Origin: Treponema sp. | GTDB taxonomy: Bacteria; Spirochaetota; Spirochaetia; Treponematales; Treponemataceae | Assembly (NCBI GenBank): GCA_017934745.1 | Contig: JAGBIY010000051.1 | Span: forward strand, 1-64,000 | Length of the DNA: 64,000 bases | Reading direction: 5' to 3' | In this document: piece after piece, positions 1-8,436 of the stretch | Position numbering within the stretch: position 1 is the stretch's first letter | Layout of the letters: each line of letters begins with the position of its first letter | Notes under the pieces: generated by a model | What the model saw: the letters and a program-made list of their open reading frames with translations, nothing else | The model's database searches: none | Told to the model about the DNA's origin: nothing | Position numbers and translations under genes: made by a program

Positions 1-32
1 AGGTCAAAAGTCGAGTTTTTACAGTGGAATGG

Positions 33-138
33 CCGAAACGAGCGGAAGCGGGGTTCCACAGCCGAATGCACTCAGCCACCGCGAAGCGGTACTGCCGCAT
101 TCGGCTGTGGGTTCCCGCTGGGAGCGCGTTTCGGCAAC
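33..138. repeat. Long imperfect palindrome (about 105 bp)
   Basis: A perfect 14-base inverted repeat (56-69 against 97-110) encloses a second perfect 5-base stem (78-82 against 86-90, loop GAA). The outer flanks also pair imperfectly: CCGAAACG near 34 matches CGTTTCGG near 128-135, and AGCGGG-type segments match between them. The whole can fold as one long hairpin on either strand. It lies directly before the ATG at 145, and a partial copy of the arm (GCATTCGGC-like) recurs inside the first codons near 156. It could be a REP/MITE-like element, a terminator of an upstream gene outside the window, or a structured 5' leader. No U-run follows it. Confidence 0.7.
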
Positions 139-144
139 TACGGT

Positions 145-1149
145 ATGCATAAACTCGGCATTCGGCCTAAGAGAATCATCCTCGCCGTTTTTGCTTTGGC
201 GGCGGCCATTCCGTCATTTTCGGAAGGATTCACCTCTCTCGACATGATAGAGCTGAGGCACAGGAACGACGCGCTCTACGACGTGTACACGATAGGGAAC
301 TCAAGCCAGTCGTACCCTGCCGAGAGGTGGATAGAGCCGTTCGAGATAAACAAGTACGAGACGACATACGAGCTTTGGCGTTCGACAAAGGAAGTGGCCG
401 AGCACATAGGATTCGTGTTCGCGCACCCAGGCCGTCCAGGCTCCCACGGAAAGACAGGCTCTGACATCGACGAGAAGACAAAGTACCAGCCTGTCACATT
501 CATCAGCTGGTACGACGCGGTCGTCTGGTGCAACGCCCTCTCGAAGATTCACGGACTGGAGCCTTGCTACAAGTACAGGAACAGGAAGACGAAGGAAGTG
601 GAAGTGCTGACGGACTCGACCGACACGGCGAAGATAGACCTCTCGTACTGCGACTGGAAGGCGGACGGCTACAGGCTTCCGACAGAGGCCGAATGGGAAT
701 ACGCAGCCACGAAGATAGAGGACGGATTCATGGGAGGGGATTTGGTTTCGGGGCAGGTCATGAAGGCCGGATACGTCTACGGAGACGAAATTTCCGAGGA
801 CGACGTTTCGTGGACGCTCTCCAACACCAACAGGACGATGAACGTGGGGACAGCGGGAACTGGCAGGAAGGACGCTGAACCGGGAAGCGGAAAAGCGAAC
901 TACATAGGAGCGTTCGACATGGGCGGCAATGTCCTGGAATTCTGCTGGGACTGGTTCGAGCCGCGATATTCGGCCGTGCAGGGTGGAAAGCGCGCGGCCG
1001 GCCCGGAGTACGGAAGCGACCGCGTTTGCAGGGGCGGAAGCTACAGCCCCCTCACGATTTTCAGCTCGGCTGGCGACCGGTACCACTACGACCCGAACGA
1101 GTACTACGACTTCATGGGATTCAGGGTCGTCCGGTCGCTCTCGAACTAG
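145..1149 (+). CDS. Exported SUMF1/FGE-fold protein
   Basis: This 334-residue protein has an N-terminal signal peptide (about residues 1-27) and a formylglycine-generating-enzyme (SUMF1) fold. Visible hallmarks are RLPTEAEWEYA near residue 176, GGNVLEFCWDWF near 259, RVCRGGSY near 292 and a terminal GFRVVRS. The segment between RGGSY and GFR lacks the paired cysteines that bind copper in true FGE, so sulfatase activation is unlikely; many bacterial SUMF1 domains are binding or structural modules. The ATG at 145 has no clear ribosome-binding site and follows a long palindrome. The 3' end overlaps the convergent phosphoesterase gene by four bases. Confidence 0.8.
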   Translation: MHKLGIRPKRIILAVFALAAAIPSFSEGFTSLDMIELRHRNDALYDVYTIGNSSQSYPAERWIEPFEINKYETTYELWRSTKEVAEHIGFVFAHPGRPGSHGKTGSDIDEKTKYQPVTFISWYDAVVWCNALSKIHGLEPCYKYRNRKTKEVEVLTDSTDTAKIDLSYCDWKADGYRLPTEAEWEYAATKIEDGFMGGDLVSGQVMKAGYVYGDEISEDDVSWTLSNTNRTMNVGTAGTGRKDAEPGSGKANYIGAFDMGGNVLEFCWDWFEPRYSAVQGGKRAAGPEYGSDRVCRGGSYSPLTIFSSAGDRYHYDPNEYYDFMGFRVVRSLSN

Positions 1150-1838
1150 AGTTTTTTCAACTCGGCGGACTTGACGACCCAAGAGCCGCCTTCCTTCTCC
1201 ACCTCGACAATTCCGTACTTTCCCTCAAGGAGCGCGCCGGGATTGATTACGGTCGTCGAACCGACACGGCAGACGCCCGCAGACTCGTGGATGTGGCCCG
1301 TGACTACGAGGAGAGGCTCGTACTTTTCGATGTATTCCCGGAGTTTCTGGCTTCCTACGTGGATTCCGCCGGGAATCATGTCGCAGTCGGTGTCCTTCGG
1401 CGGATTGTGCATTACGAGGACGAGGCTGTTCCATTTTCCGTTCTCGTCCACGCAGTTCTCGGCGGACGCATCGACAAGCGAGAAATCGGAGAGGATTTCG
1501 TCCTCGTCCCGCTCGAAAAGCGTGTCGCCTGAGAATTTCGTTCCGCCACCGGCACCGGCGAACGCCAATCCGTCATGAAACGTAAGCGTGTTCTCCACGG
1601 AAATGTCGGCTCCGTCGATTGCGTCCAAGAATTCTGGAGAGTCGCAGTTTCCTATGACAGAGAAAATCGTGTCGTGCTTGGAAAGGAGCTTGTCCAGCAC
1701 AGGCTTCCCAGTCTCCGGGGAGCCGAACGCGGCGAAATCGCCACCGAAAATGACAGCGTCCACGCTTTTGAACTGTGAATCGAGCTTCTCGATGTTGTCG
1801 ACGCTTCCGTGGATGTCCGAGATGACAAGAAATTTCAT
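1146..1838 (-). CDS. Calcineurin-like metallophosphoesterase
   Basis: This 230-residue cytoplasmic protein carries the full metallophosphoesterase signature: D8-I-H10, GGD (D34), GNCD (63-66), H144 in MHNPP, GHIH (H182, H184) and a following NPG. These residues bind the two metals. It resembles the YfcE/MJ0936 group of small phosphodiesterases, but the substrate cannot be read from sequence. The ATG abuts the TAA of hisC with no gap, so the two are probably co-transcribed and translationally coupled. It converges on the SUMF1-like gene with a four-base overlap and no visible terminator. Confidence 0.85.
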   Translation of the reverse strand: MKFLVISDIHGSVDNIEKLDSQFKSVDAVIFGGDFAAFGSPETGKPVLDKLLSKHDTIFSVIGNCDSPEFLDAIDGADISVENTLTFHDGLAFAGAGGGTKFSGDTLFERDEDEILSDFSLVDASAENCVDENGKWNSLVLVMHNPPKDTDCDMIPGGIHVGSQKLREYIEKYEPLLVVTGHIHESAGVCRVGSTTVINPGALLEGKYGIVEVEKEGGSWVVKSAELKKL

Positions 1839-2990
1839 TTAAATCTTCTCCATTATTTTTTTGAGAGCTTCCATCTGCTCTTCCGTTCCTATCGTTATCC
1901 TCAAGAATTCCTCGATTCCGGGGGTCGAGAAATGGCGCACGAGTATTCCATCTGCCTTTATCGCCCTGTAGGTCTCCTCGCCCGGCACTCCGTCCTTCTT
2001 AGCGAACACGAAATTCGTACAGCTGTCGATTACGAACCAGCCTTTGGAGCGAAGGAAGGAGACGAAATCGTCGCGCACAGAGGCGACCTTCTTGGCGCAG
2101 CCGACGTAGTACGCAACATCCGAGCAAGCGGCGATTCCAGCCGTCTGGGTGAGGAAGTCAACCGGAAAATGGTTGAACGAATTCTTTACCGTAGTGACGC
2201 ACTCTATGAGTTTCGGGTTCGATACGATGTAGCCGAGACGCTGCCCTGCACCGCAAAGCGACTTGGAGAACGTCCTGACGACCACGAGATTGTCGAATTC
2301 CTTTATGAGCGGAATCGCGCTCTCCCCTCCGAAATCGACATACGCCTCGTCGACGACGAAAATCCTGTCCTTCGGAGCGCGCCCTATCATCCTTCGCACC
2401 TCATCGCGCGTGAGTGAAAGCCCTGTCGGAGCGTTCGGGTTCGCGAAAATCACGCTGGAGTCCTTTCCGTTCGCGTCGGAGAGCATCTTTTCAGTGTCGA
2501 GCGTCCAGTCTGCCTTGAGGGGAACCTTGTCCAGTGGAATCTGGTAGAATCCGGCGTACACGGGATAGAAGCTGTACGTATGCTCAGGAAGCACAAGTTC
2601 CCTGTCGCCGTCGAAGAACGAATAGAAGACGAAGCTCAAAACCTCGTCGGAGCCGTTTCCGCAGAAAACCATGTCCTTCGTCACTTCGAAAGGGATTCTG
2701 TCGGACTCGGAAGGCGAGACCGTTCCGTCGGAGGCGACATTCGCGCGGCAGAGGACACCGCCTGTCTCGTTGAGCATTTTCGCTATGGCGGATTTCAGCT
2801 CGTTGGAGTCGGGATCGGGGTACAGGCCGAGCCTCTCGGAATGACTAGTCGCGGCATTGACGACGGCCTCGACGACTTTCGGGCTTGGCTTGTACGGATT
2901 CTCGTTCGCGTTCAGTTTGATGTATTCCCTGTCCTTCGGCTGCTCGCCAGGAACATAAGGGTGAAGGTTCTTCATTCTGTTCGATATCAT
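1839..2990 (-). CDS. hisC: Histidinol-phosphate aminotransferase (HisC-like)
   Basis: This is a fold-type I PLP aminotransferase of 383 residues from the chosen start. It shows NANENP near the N terminus, NPNAPTG (about 184-190), DEAYVDFGG (about 214) and TFSKS with the Schiff-base lysine near residue 243, followed by the AGQRLGY segment. These match HisC, which makes L-histidinol phosphate; aromatic aminotransferases of the same family are the alternative. The frame stays open to 3053, but the ATG at 2990 has a GGAG eleven bases upstream, and a promoter at 3015-3044 would start transcription inside the longer frame. No other his genes are nearby. Confidence 0.8.
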   Translation of the reverse strand: MISNRMKNLHPYVPGEQPKDREYIKLNANENPYKPSPKVVEAVVNAATSHSERLGLYPDPDSNELKSAIAKMLNETGGVLCRANVASDGTVSPSESDRIPFEVTKDMVFCGNGSDEVLSFVFYSFFDGDRELVLPEHTYSFYPVYAGFYQIPLDKVPLKADWTLDTEKMLSDANGKDSSVIFANPNAPTGLSLTRDEVRRMIGRAPKDRIFVVDEAYVDFGGESAIPLIKEFDNLVVVRTFSKSLCGAGQRLGYIVSNPKLIECVTTVKNSFNHFPVDFLTQTAGIAACSDVAYYVGCAKKVASVRDDFVSFLRSKGWFVIDSCTNFVFAKKDGVPGEETYRAIKADGILVRHFSTPGIEEFLRITIGTEEQMEALKKIMEKI

Positions 2991-3014
2991 TTCGTTTAAA
3001 ACTCCATGACCTAT

Positions 3015-3044
3015 TTTATACATTCGCGGAACGACAGACAACAA
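3015..3044 (-). promoter_or_regulatory. Predicted sigma-70 promoter of hisC
   Basis: On the minus strand TTGTTG (3044-3039) is 18 bases from TATAAA (3020-3015). Transcription would start near 3008, giving a leader of about 18 bases that keeps the GGAG in front of the ATG at 2990. This supports that start over the longer frame. Confidence 0.5.
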
Positions 3045-3109
3045 ATGAAACACTTATAGTTTTTTTAATAAACAAGCCGAAAATCAATAAAAGAAAAAGG
3101 ACAAAGAAG

Positions 3110-4444
3110 ATGGCAATCAGAAAACTCAAGAAGGCAATCACGGCCCTGGCGGTTCTGGCGGGAGCGGCGGCTATTCATTCGCAGACGGTCACGTTCCACG
3201 GATACGTCAACTACTCGATGTACCCTTTGGCGCAGACGTTCTCCAAGGATGCGGAAGGCGAAAAATCGCACACGGATCCGTCGGCGGAATTCGGCTCGTT
3301 CTGCAACGGAACAACGGAATTCAACACGTTCGTGGACATGGCGAATTTCCACTTCGCGCTCGGAATAAAGCTCAACGCCACGCTCGGCTCGTTGAACGAG
3401 GACTACAAGACGGCAGACGAATACAGCGGACTTGAGGGAGTCACGACATACTTCCACCAGGGAAACGTGAGGGTGGACCTGCTCAAGGGGCAGTTCCGTG
3501 TCCTTGCGGGAAAATTCGACGACTGGAACGGCGGATACGTCGCGGACGGATATGTGATGGAAGGTCAGAACGTAAGGAACCTCGCGGACAAGGACCAGGG
3601 GCAGCACTTCGCGGGAATCGAAATCCTTCCATACGGAATCAGGAAGCTCAGCATAATCGGAGGTTTCCCGATTCTTCCTGTCAGCGGAAACGGAGTTGAC
3701 TATGCGGAGCACAACAAATGGAAGAACCTCGCGAAAAAAGTGAAAATCATGGCGAAATGGAAGCTCGACAACGGAGCGTCTGTCGCCGGAGGCTTCAGGC
3801 CTGAGACGCACTACGAAGGAACGTCCAATTATTCAGAGGACAGCTACTTCTCCGAGGCGTTCATGCAGATAAATTCCCCGAAGGCTTCCGAAAATTTCGC
3901 ATGGAACGCGACTTACGACTTCCGGTACAGGGACGTCGAAGAACTGGACAAGAAAGCGTTCATGCACTATGCGGGGATTTCCAGCAGAATCCGCCTCACC
4001 GACTACTTCACGCTCAACGCCGAATACAGGCTCGCATACGCGTCGGAGGACTATGTCGCGCTCGACGAAAGGCTCTTCTACGAGACGCTCGGCCTCTGCG
4101 CCACATACGACATTCCGAACACGAGCTTCCAGACTGGACTCAAAATCGTGAGGGCGATGGCGAAGGACGGGAACGGCTCTCTGTTCGGCACGGACGCCAG
4201 AGTCCAGGGAAACTACAGCGACGACCTTGCGATGACAGTGGACTGGATGCCGTTCGCCGACGATCCGGGGGCAGGCTCGAAGGGAACTTACCACAGCCTC
4301 TACGCGTATCCGTATTTCCAGAGGACTTTCAGGAACGGATATTTGAGGACGGGAGTCGAAATACAGCTCACACTCTTCGACGCGGAGGAAAGCACGAAGG
4401 CGTTCGGATACAGGGTTCCCCTCGCGATGTGCTTCCGTTTCTAG
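3110..4444 (+). CDS. Putative outer-membrane beta-barrel protein
   Basis: This 444-residue protein has a signal peptide (residues 1-25, cleavage after an AAIHS-Q-like site). The mature part is rich in aromatic and glycine residues in alternating patterns and ends in MCFRF, the terminal-phenylalanine signature of barrels inserted by BAM. Such proteins in treponemes are porin-like or carbohydrate-associated, but I do not recognise a named family. It starts 25 bases upstream of the GH43 lipoprotein gene and is likely co-transcribed with it, so a role in letting arabinan fragments through the outer membrane is a reasonable inference. The start has AAAGGA upstream. Confidence 0.6.
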   Translation: MAIRKLKKAITALAVLAGAAAIHSQTVTFHGYVNYSMYPLAQTFSKDAEGEKSHTDPSAEFGSFCNGTTEFNTFVDMANFHFALGIKLNATLGSLNEDYKTADEYSGLEGVTTYFHQGNVRVDLLKGQFRVLAGKFDDWNGGYVADGYVMEGQNVRNLADKDQGQHFAGIEILPYGIRKLSIIGGFPILPVSGNGVDYAEHNKWKNLAKKVKIMAKWKLDNGASVAGGFRPETHYEGTSNYSEDSYFSEAFMQINSPKASENFAWNATYDFRYRDVEELDKKAFMHYAGISSRIRLTDYFTLNAEYRLAYASEDYVALDERLFYETLGLCATYDIPNTSFQTGLKIVRAMAKDGNGSLFGTDARVQGNYSDDLAMTVDWMPFADDPGAGSKGTYHSLYAYPYFQRTFRNGYLRTGVEIQLTLFDAEESTKAFGYRVPLAMCFRF

Positions 4445-4469
4445 CGGCAAAACCCGATTTGGAGAAAAA

Positions 4470-6752
4470 ATGAGAACGACACACCTCTTGCTCTTGGCAT
4501 CGAGTTTCGCCTTCATGTCGTGCGCGTCCTACACGACATACGCGAAATACACAGCCGACACGGAAAACGCCGACAGGATTTCGGCATGGAAAGCCCTCAA
4601 CACGCAAGACCCGAAGCTTTTCGAAGACGACGACGGAACGTTCTACGTGTACTCGACGGACGCAAGCATCGGAAACGAGCACAAAAGGGGACTTCAGGTG
4701 CGGACATCGAAGGACCTCCTGACGTGGGAAGCGCACCCGGAGCCGGTCATCGTGAACTGGGACACCGACATGCTTTACTGGCTGGACCAGACACCGGAAA
4801 CGGCGACTACGAGCGCGCCAACGGTAATCAAGCAGAACGGAAAATACTACATGTTCCACGGTCTCGCGGCCGACGGAGCGTTGTCAAAATGGCCCACGGC
4901 GTGGATTGGACTTGCCATAGCGGACTCCCCTTTCGGCCCGTTCGAGCCTGCGCACAAATACGATCCGCGCACATACAAGCAGTCCGCGCTCGTGCGCTAC
5001 GCGTGGAAATCGAACGACAAGCCCATACAGTTCATTCCCAACGAGAAGAGCAGGTTCCAGGCTTACATCGGCGGCGAGATGAAGAAAATGACGGTGAAGA
5101 GCATAAGAGTGAACGGAGGGAAGAACACGCTGGAAACTCCTGTCGAACTCGCAAAAGGGGACTGGACGGATTTGCATGGAAATTCGTACACGGGAGTATC
5201 GGGATTGACGGGAGACTGGAATGTCGAATTCCGTGTGCGGCTCGACTCGATAGGGGACAACGACCGGGATAAATGGGCGTTCGCGCTCTACGACGAGGAG
5301 ACAGGCGACGGATGGTACTTGAGGTGCGACTCGCACACAAGCGACGCCACGGAGACGGGAGCCGCCGCGAACATGTACGGCTCGGACTTCGGCGCGAACG
5401 TGGAATACGAGCCGAAAGATGAAAAGGAAGCCTCGGCACTGTACAGCGACAATATGGATCTGGTCGTGAAAGCGAAGTACGACTGGCAGAAAGGAAGCTG
5501 CTCGGTGCAGGTGAAGAGCAACGGAAGCGTCATATACACGGCGAAGGGAACACGGTTCACGACGGACAAGATTTTCGACACATTCAACACGTCCTCGTTC
5601 GACACCGCCACCTCAGAAGGGAAGAAGACAGAATCCAAAGCCCCGCAGGCATACGGATTCGGCTGCGCAGATCCAGAATTCGTCACGGACTTGACAACGG
5701 GAAAAGCGATTGCGAACGGCTTCGGCGACTACTACATGACATACGGTTCGGGCAAAGGCGGAATCGCGCTCGTGACGGTCGATTCGGAGACATTCAAGCC
5801 CACATACATCGACAAAAGCGGCGAAAGGCACGTCCTTGACGCTCCGCTCGACACAATCGAAGGCGCGTTCGGAGTCAGGATAGCCGGCGGAGAGGGAGCG
5901 GAGTACGAAGGGGCGCAGATTGTCTACAACAGCGACACCGGCTACTACTACATGTTCGTCTCGATGGGGAACCCAACATACGAATACAGGGTCGGAGTCG
6001 GCCGCTCAAAGGAAATCGAGGGGCCGTATCTGGACGCTGGCGGAAGAAGCATGGGCGAAGTGGATTCCACGCCCGGCTCGAAAAACTTCTACCACAACGT
6101 AGGCTCGAAAATAATTGGAGCGCACAGGCTCAAGGACGAACGAGGCTGGAGATCTCCCGGAGGACAGTCAATAATCAGGACGAAGGACGGGAGAATCATG
6201 TTCGCGAACCACACGCGCACGGACTTTCTTCCAAGCGACCACTCCTATCTGCAGATACACGAGATGTTCTTCACGGAATCGGCATGGCCAGTGCTCAACC
6301 AGAACGAATTCGACCCTGAAACGGAGGCTTCAAGCTTCTTCCTGACGAGCAGGATTCCGGGAGACTACGATGTGGTCATAACGAAGAGAAGCCCGAACGT
6401 GAAGGCAGGCTCCTCCTTCGAGGACACGACATCGGACGACGAGCGCAGCGAAAGCGACGGTTGGGCGACGCAGAGCGAAAGAATAACCCTTGAGAACGAT
6501 GGAACCGTTTCCGGCGCGTACACGGGCGAATGGACGTTCTACAAGAACGACGACGGCCCGAAAAACACGATGTCCATAAAAGTGAGTCTCGATGGAATTG
6601 GAACATTCGAGGGATTCGCCCTTTACGCCACAGATTTCTCGCGTCTCGACAGGACAAGAAGGGACACAGTTACGATAACTTCGATATGCACGGAGAGGGA
6701 TTCGAAGGCAAATGGAGAATATTTCTTCGGGAACAAGAGGAACTACAAATAG
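4470..6752 (+). CDS. GH43-family lipoprotein, arabinanase-like
   Basis: This 760-residue lipoprotein has a lipobox ending at Cys18 (FAFMSC). A GH43 five-bladed propeller starts with the catalytic-base motif QDPKLF (Asp47). The propeller is interrupted at about residues 195-390 by a jelly-roll/LamG-like segment (residues such as WNVEFRVRLDS and WYLRCDSH), then resumes at CADPEF with EGAF...EGAQIVY, where the second Glu is the likely general acid. A C-terminal beta-rich domain of about 110 residues resembles the lipocalin-like tail of arabinanases. Expected action is hydrolysis of alpha-1,5-arabinan or arabinofuranosyl side chains at the cell surface. The adjacent importer and two-component genes support sugar capture. 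GGAG precedes the ATG. Confidence 0.8.
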   Translation: MRTTHLLLLASSFAFMSCASYTTYAKYTADTENADRISAWKALNTQDPKLFEDDDGTFYVYSTDASIGNEHKRGLQVRTSKDLLTWEAHPEPVIVNWDTDMLYWLDQTPETATTSAPTVIKQNGKYYMFHGLAADGALSKWPTAWIGLAIADSPFGPFEPAHKYDPRTYKQSALVRYAWKSNDKPIQFIPNEKSRFQAYIGGEMKKMTVKSIRVNGGKNTLETPVELAKGDWTDLHGNSYTGVSGLTGDWNVEFRVRLDSIGDNDRDKWAFALYDEETGDGWYLRCDSHTSDATETGAAANMYGSDFGANVEYEPKDEKEASALYSDNMDLVVKAKYDWQKGSCSVQVKSNGSVIYTAKGTRFTTDKIFDTFNTSSFDTATSEGKKTESKAPQAYGFGCADPEFVTDLTTGKAIANGFGDYYMTYGSGKGGIALVTVDSETFKPTYIDKSGERHVLDAPLDTIEGAFGVRIAGGEGAEYEGAQIVYNSDTGYYYMFVSMGNPTYEYRVGVGRSKEIEGPYLDAGGRSMGEVDSTPGSKNFYHNVGSKIIGAHRLKDERGWRSPGGQSIIRTKDGRIMFANHTRTDFLPSDHSYLQIHEMFFTESAWPVLNQNEFDPETEASSFFLTSRIPGDYDVVITKRSPNVKAGSSFEDTTSDDERSESDGWATQSERITLENDGTVSGAYTGEWTFYKNDDGPKNTMSIKVSLDGIGTFEGFALYATDFSRLDRTRRDTVTITSICTERDSKANGEYFFGNKRNYK

Positions 6753-6754
6753 GG

Positions 6755-6789
6755 AAAAACCCGTTCGGGAGATTCAGTTTCGGAACGGG
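6755..6789 (-). terminator. Rho-independent terminator after the response-regulator gene
   Basis: CCCGTTC (6760-6766) pairs with GAACGGG (6783-6789). Read on the minus strand, the hairpin is followed by TTTTT (6759-6755). It lies between the convergent GH43 and AraC-type genes and would stop transcripts of the latter. Confidence 0.65.
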
Positions 6790-6818
6790 CTGCTCTCAAA
6801 TGCGAGAATGGAACCGCA

Positions 6819-8390
6819 CTATCTTGCCGCCCGGTATTCCCTTGGAGACACGCCCTCCGTCTTCTTGAAGATGAAGCTGAAGTAATGGGGATCGTTGAAG
6901 CCGACTTCGTAGGCGATGTCGGCGCTTTTCTTGTCCGTCGTGGCGAGCAGCTTCTTCGCGCGGTCGATGCGGACATGGGTCAGGTATTCGATGAAAGTGA
7001 CTCCGCAGTCCTGCCTGAAAACTGTGCTGAAATGGTTGGGGCTCAATGCGACAGCCTCCGCCACGCTCTTCAGGCAGATGTCAGGGCTAGCGGCGTTCTG
7101 TTCGATATAGCGTTTGGCGCAGAGAATCACATCGGCGCTGCCCTGCATGTGTTCGTTGCGGTATGCAATCAGTTTTTTCAGAACAACGCGCACTTCGCGG
7201 ATGAAGACGTCCTCGCTCTCCACAGCCCTGTCCACAAACGAATGGCTCAGAATTTCGGGCATCACCTCCTTCACGTCGCCGCCGGCGCATTCGATGACTT
7301 TTGAAACGGCCATGATTACGTCGACCAGCAAGTAGGACGCTATCACGGAAAAGTGCGCCCGGTTCTCGCCGAGCAGGTTGATGTATTCGCAGACGATTTG
7401 GTCGATTTCGCTCTCGTCGGCGTACTGGAGGCGGTCCACAAGCGGGTCGTTCTCCTGGAGGACTATGGAGCCGTCGGAACCGTGCTTCAAGTCGCCCTGG
7501 CTCAAGATGCGGTTCGTGCCCGTAAAGCGGCTTTCTTTCAGTATGCCCCTCGCCGCGCTGAAGGATTCGGGAAGCTCTTCCTTGTTCGGAACCACAGTGC
7601 CTATTGCGGTCACGACAGTGACTCCGTTCGCGCTCAATTCGTGCTGGACCATGTTCGCGAACGCGAAGCTCCGCTCTTCCGCGCTCTCATGCTTTGAGCC
7701 TTTTATGATTGCGGCGAAACTCGCGGGAGAAAGCATGAAGACCATGCAGTTCGCCTCGTGGGTCTCCAGCGTCAATGCGGCGGTCTGCGCGGTGAGCAGG
7801 GCATCCTTGTTCTCGCCCTCGGAATGAAGTTCGCTTATCGTGCAGGCGTAGAAGGCGGAATCGAACAGGACTCCATGCTCAAGAGCCAACGTGTTGAAGG
7901 TCTCGGCCTTTTCGGTGCCGTAGACGACATCGGCAAGCAGGCTCGCGCGGGCAAGGGATGCGACCGACTCCAGTTTTTCCTTGGCGCGCGGCAGGTCGAG
8001 CAAGTTCGAGCGGGCCATGTCCAAAGACCGCGCCACTTTTTCAAGGCTTGCGGTCACTTCCTCAAGCGTGAAGGGCTTTAGAATGTAGTCCTCAACGCCT
8101 ATCGATATGGCGCGCTTGGCATAGTCGAATTCATCGTGCCCGGAAAGTATTATTATGCGGAGCCACGGCTGAATCTTCTTCGCGCACTTTGAAAGCTCCA
8201 ACCCGTCCATGAATGGCATTCGGATGTCCGTAATCAAAATGTCAGGCTTTATGTCCTGTATCATGGAAAGGGCGATTTCACCGTCCTCGGCCTCTCCGGC
8301 GAACGTAAAGCCGTTGGATTCCCAGTCCAGCTTGTTCCTGAGCCCCTCGCGCACGATTATCTCATCATCGACAATAAAAACACTGTACAT
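6819..8390 (-). CDS. YesN-type response regulator (receiver + AraC domain)
   Basis: This 523-residue protein has an N-terminal receiver domain (acidic pocket D8/D9, phospho-acceptor D55 in LITDIRMP, K105 in ILKPF), a middle region of about 290 residues, and a C-terminal pair of AraC-type helix-turn-helix motifs (about 420-520, with SPNHFSTVFRQ and the GFNDPHYFSFIFKK segment). It is the DNA-binding partner of the upstream YesM-type kinase and probably activates the sugar importer and GH43 genes. The ATG is preceded by GAGAGGTAGG. It is last in its operon and followed by a terminator. Confidence 0.9.
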   Translation of the reverse strand: MYSVFIVDDEIIVREGLRNKLDWESNGFTFAGEAEDGEIALSMIQDIKPDILITDIRMPFMDGLELSKCAKKIQPWLRIIILSGHDEFDYAKRAISIGVEDYILKPFTLEEVTASLEKVARSLDMARSNLLDLPRAKEKLESVASLARASLLADVVYGTEKAETFNTLALEHGVLFDSAFYACTISELHSEGENKDALLTAQTAALTLETHEANCMVFMLSPASFAAIIKGSKHESAEERSFAFANMVQHELSANGVTVVTAIGTVVPNKEELPESFSAARGILKESRFTGTNRILSQGDLKHGSDGSIVLQENDPLVDRLQYADESEIDQIVCEYINLLGENRAHFSVIASYLLVDVIMAVSKVIECAGGDVKEVMPEILSHSFVDRAVESEDVFIREVRVVLKKLIAYRNEHMQGSADVILCAKRYIEQNAASPDICLKSVAEAVALSPNHFSTVFRQDCGVTFIEYLTHVRIDRAKKLLATTDKKSADIAYEVGFNDPHYFSFIFKKTEGVSPREYRAAR

Positions 8391-8436
8391 TGACCTACCT
8401 CTCGAATTTTTCCGTCACTCTCGTCCGCCACGCAAA

